64,000 nucleotides of DNA, taken from Acidobacteriota bacterium (GTDB taxonomy: Bacteria; Acidobacteriota; Terriglobia; Acidiferrales; UBA7541). Of this stretch, positions 63,577 through 64,000 are shown piece by piece. Position numbers and translations under genes: made by a program. The stretch lies in contig JABCYZ010000011.1 in NCBI GenBank assembly GCA_013289955.1, forward strand, positions 104,947-168,946. Direction: 5' to 3'. The notes under the pieces are model-generated. The model was given only the letters and a program-made list of their open reading frames with translations. It did not search any database and had not been told where the DNA came from. Each line of letters opens with the position of its first letter. The stretch's first letter is position 1.

Positions 63577-64000
63577 ATGACTGAACTTATGAAGGTTTCT
63601 TTGGCCCGAGTACAACAAAAGAAAGAAACGCGCCCGGCCATAAAAACTATCGCCGCCCTTACCATCCTCGCAGCCGTGGCTCTGCTTGCCATCCTCGGCG
63701 GCGCGGTCCTTAACGCGAAAGGGCAGGACACGGACAAGTACTCTCTGAAATCACCGGATGGAATCGCGTTCTCTGATTTCAGGGGATATGAGGATTGGTC
63801 TACGGTTTCTTCCGCCCGCCAGGCAGAAGTTCTTAAGGTAATCGTCGCTAATTTGGCGATGATTAAGGCGTTCAAGGCTGGCGTTCCACTAAACGGCAAG
63901 GCATTTCCGGAAGGGTCCATGATCGTGAAGCTCCAGTGGTCACCGAAGAAGGACACGGAAGCGACTTTCGATGTGGAAGTGCCGGACGCTTTTAAGCAGG
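63577..64000 (+). CDS. Cytochrome P460-family protein, 5' part (runs off the window)
   Basis: 141 complete codons from ATG 63577, with AAGGAG 9 nt upstream. After an N-terminal membrane helix (about 23-45, TIAALTILAAVALLAILGGA), GYEDWSTVSSARQAEVLKVI and NGKAFPEGSMIVKLQWSPK match the P460 fold. The CxxCH heme motif and the cross-linking Lys would be beyond the edge and cannot be checked. P460 proteins oxidise hydroxylamine or bind NO. It probably is exported or membrane-anchored. Confidence 0.82.
   Translation, partial: MTELMKVSLARVQQKKETRPAIKTIAALTILAAVALLAILGGAVLNAKGQDTDKYSLKSPDGIAFSDFRGYEDWSTVSSARQAEVLKVIVANLAMIKAFKAGVPLNGKAFPEGSMIVKLQWSPKKDTEATFDVEVPDAFKQ

Noticed and set aside
1..64000. 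CRISPR arrays
   Set aside because: No regularly spaced direct repeats of 25-40 bp were seen; the interspersed repeats are too far apart.

Overview
The window looks like a piece of an Acidobacteriota chromosome (inference, not tested). The clues are a PknB-type Ser/Thr kinase fused to a TPR tail, a long MacB-like (ADOP-type) ABC permease, many exported peptidases and amidohydrolases, TonB-C/TPR proteins, GC-rich coding sequence and short operons on both strands. Coordinates below use the start codons I favour; several genes start at GTG or TTG.

Positions 1-46,000 are mostly ordinary chromosomal content. An operon on the minus strand runs from a RsbW-like ATPase through a STAS protein to MlaE and MlaF (lipid transport). 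It is followed by tRNA-His, a HAD phosphatase, an S10 peptidase, a PilT ATPase and a GT-C-like membrane protein. Then come an SRPBCC/ArsR pair with two operators, a methyltransferase/GT2 pair, an APC permease converging on RocA, the kinase-TPR protein, a GSAM-like aminotransferase, tandem CrtI-like oxidoreductases, and a sugar-acid module (ThuA, MFS, SDR, Zn-ADH, UxaA) with a divergent GcvT-like gene. A peptidase-rich stretch (amidohydrolase, P1, M61, S9) and a PilZ-like/TonB protein follow, then a class V aminotransferase and the ABC permease.

Positions 47,460-64,000 are accessory and partly decayed. There is a propeller-lectin-like gene broken by two frameshifts, a HigBA toxin-antitoxin pair with a palindromic operator, and an integrase fragment joined base-to-base to a kinase 5' fragment. 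Next is a 5.4-kb island bounded by a 39-bp direct repeat of the 5' half of tRNA-Arg(TCT). The island carries an AbiE-type pair whose AbiEii protein ends in WYL-like and CCHC zinc-finger-like segments, and an N-terminally truncated tyrosine recombinase next to the reconstituted tRNA. Right of the tRNA, a nickel/cobalt-type resistance module (ferredoxin-like protein, RcnR-like regulator, P1B-ATPase lacking the CPC motif) and a TetR/SDR module are separated by copies of an inverted repeat that resembles IS ends. DinB-like, cupin and cytochrome P460-like genes close the window.

The most interesting parts are the tRNA-Arg island with its AbiEii-WYL-zinc-finger protein, the repeat-separated metal module, and the possible phospho-switch linked to Mla.
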